Shown piece after piece: positions 43,439 to 43,473 of a DNA stretch of 43,473 nt (positions within the stretch are counted from its first letter, which is position 1; the number at the start of each line of letters is the position of its first letter). The notes beneath the pieces are model-generated. The model had not been told where the DNA came from. It saw nothing but the letters and a program-made list of their open reading frames with translations, and made no database searches. The stretch is from Thalassotalea sp. 42_200_T64 (lineage in GTDB: Bacteria > Pseudomonadota > Gammaproteobacteria > Enterobacterales > Alteromonadaceae), in NCBI GenBank assembly GCA_002162925.1, contig MABC01000070.1:79689-123161 (forward strand). Reading direction: 5' to 3'. Position numbers and translations under genes: made by a program.

Positions 43439-43473
43439 ATGCTTCGTGCTGTTCTGGGTATCTTTTGTATAAG
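43439..43473 (+). CDS. Possible start of a plus-strand gene (cut by window end)
   Basis: An ATG at 43439 opens MLRAVLGIFCI and runs to the window edge; the hydrophobic start could be a signal peptide or membrane helix. GGAGG at 43421-43425 is 13 bases away, somewhat far. A nearer GTG (43434) stops after 12 codons. Only 11 codons are visible, so this is weak. Confidence 0.2.
   Translation, partial: MLRAVLGIFCI

Noticed and set aside
1..43473. tRNA or rRNA genes
   Set aside because: No T-loop (GGTTCRAAYCC-like) or rRNA core motif was noticed on either strand by eye; a tRNAscan-SE run would settle it.

Overview
The window reads as a chromosomal stretch from a marine gammaproteobacterium of the Alteromonadales, most like Colwelliaceae (Colwellia/Thalassotalea type). 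This is an inference from moderate-to-low GC content, AT-rich intergenic regions, a TonB receptor paired with flavin halogenases, and protein flavours typical of that order (TmcA, AcpH, Rmf, CnoX, DUF2750, DUF3820). No tRNA, rRNA, CRISPR array, transposase, integrase or phage gene was seen.

Region 1 (1-10.9 kb) is a glycan-uptake locus. It holds the end of an exo-acting GH3 glucosidase, two tandem flavin-dependent tryptophan-halogenase-family genes, a large TonB-dependent receptor, and a divergent GH3 lipoprotein with a PA14-like insert. The receptor/GH3 divergent region carries three identical perfect 14-bp palindromes of LacI/GalR type, so receptor and glucosidase are probably co-regulated by a sugar-responsive repressor that lies outside the window.

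Region 2 (10.9-14.5 kb) holds housekeeping genes: a DUF2750 protein, a LURP-one-like protein, the chaperone-thioredoxin cnoX, msrA, a DUF3820 protein and rmf. Region 3 (14.6-29.9 kb) is a molybdenum and nitrate island. A ten-gene minus-strand run, moaA-mobA-moaB-moaC-moaD-moaE-modA-modB-modC-moeB, makes the cofactor and imports molybdate. An outer-membrane porin and moeA diverge from a region with two FNR-like boxes. The nap operon (napEFDABC) encodes the Mo-dependent periplasmic nitrate reductase and has a perfect FNR box in class II position. Transport, cofactor synthesis and the enzyme that uses the cofactor therefore sit together and appear tuned to low oxygen.

Region 4 (29.9-43.5 kb) is mixed core and accessory content: tmcA, an ABC-2 exporter pair, a GNAT acetyltransferase, an S9 peptidase, several small conserved proteins including an RraB-like one, acpH, a periplasmic cyclophilin, a flavoprotein with the residues of an iodotyrosine-deiodinase-type dehalogenase, an MFS protein, and an AraC-family gene that has lost its N-terminus.

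The main points for a second look are: the halogenase/receptor/GH3 cluster, with one halogenase lacking the canonical WxWxIP proline; the deiodinase-like enzyme; a C8 tract in modA that decides whether the protein has a 51-residue tail; arrays of 7-base tandem repeats in intergenic regions; two copies of a palindromic repeat element; and the FNR-box architecture of the Mo/nap island.
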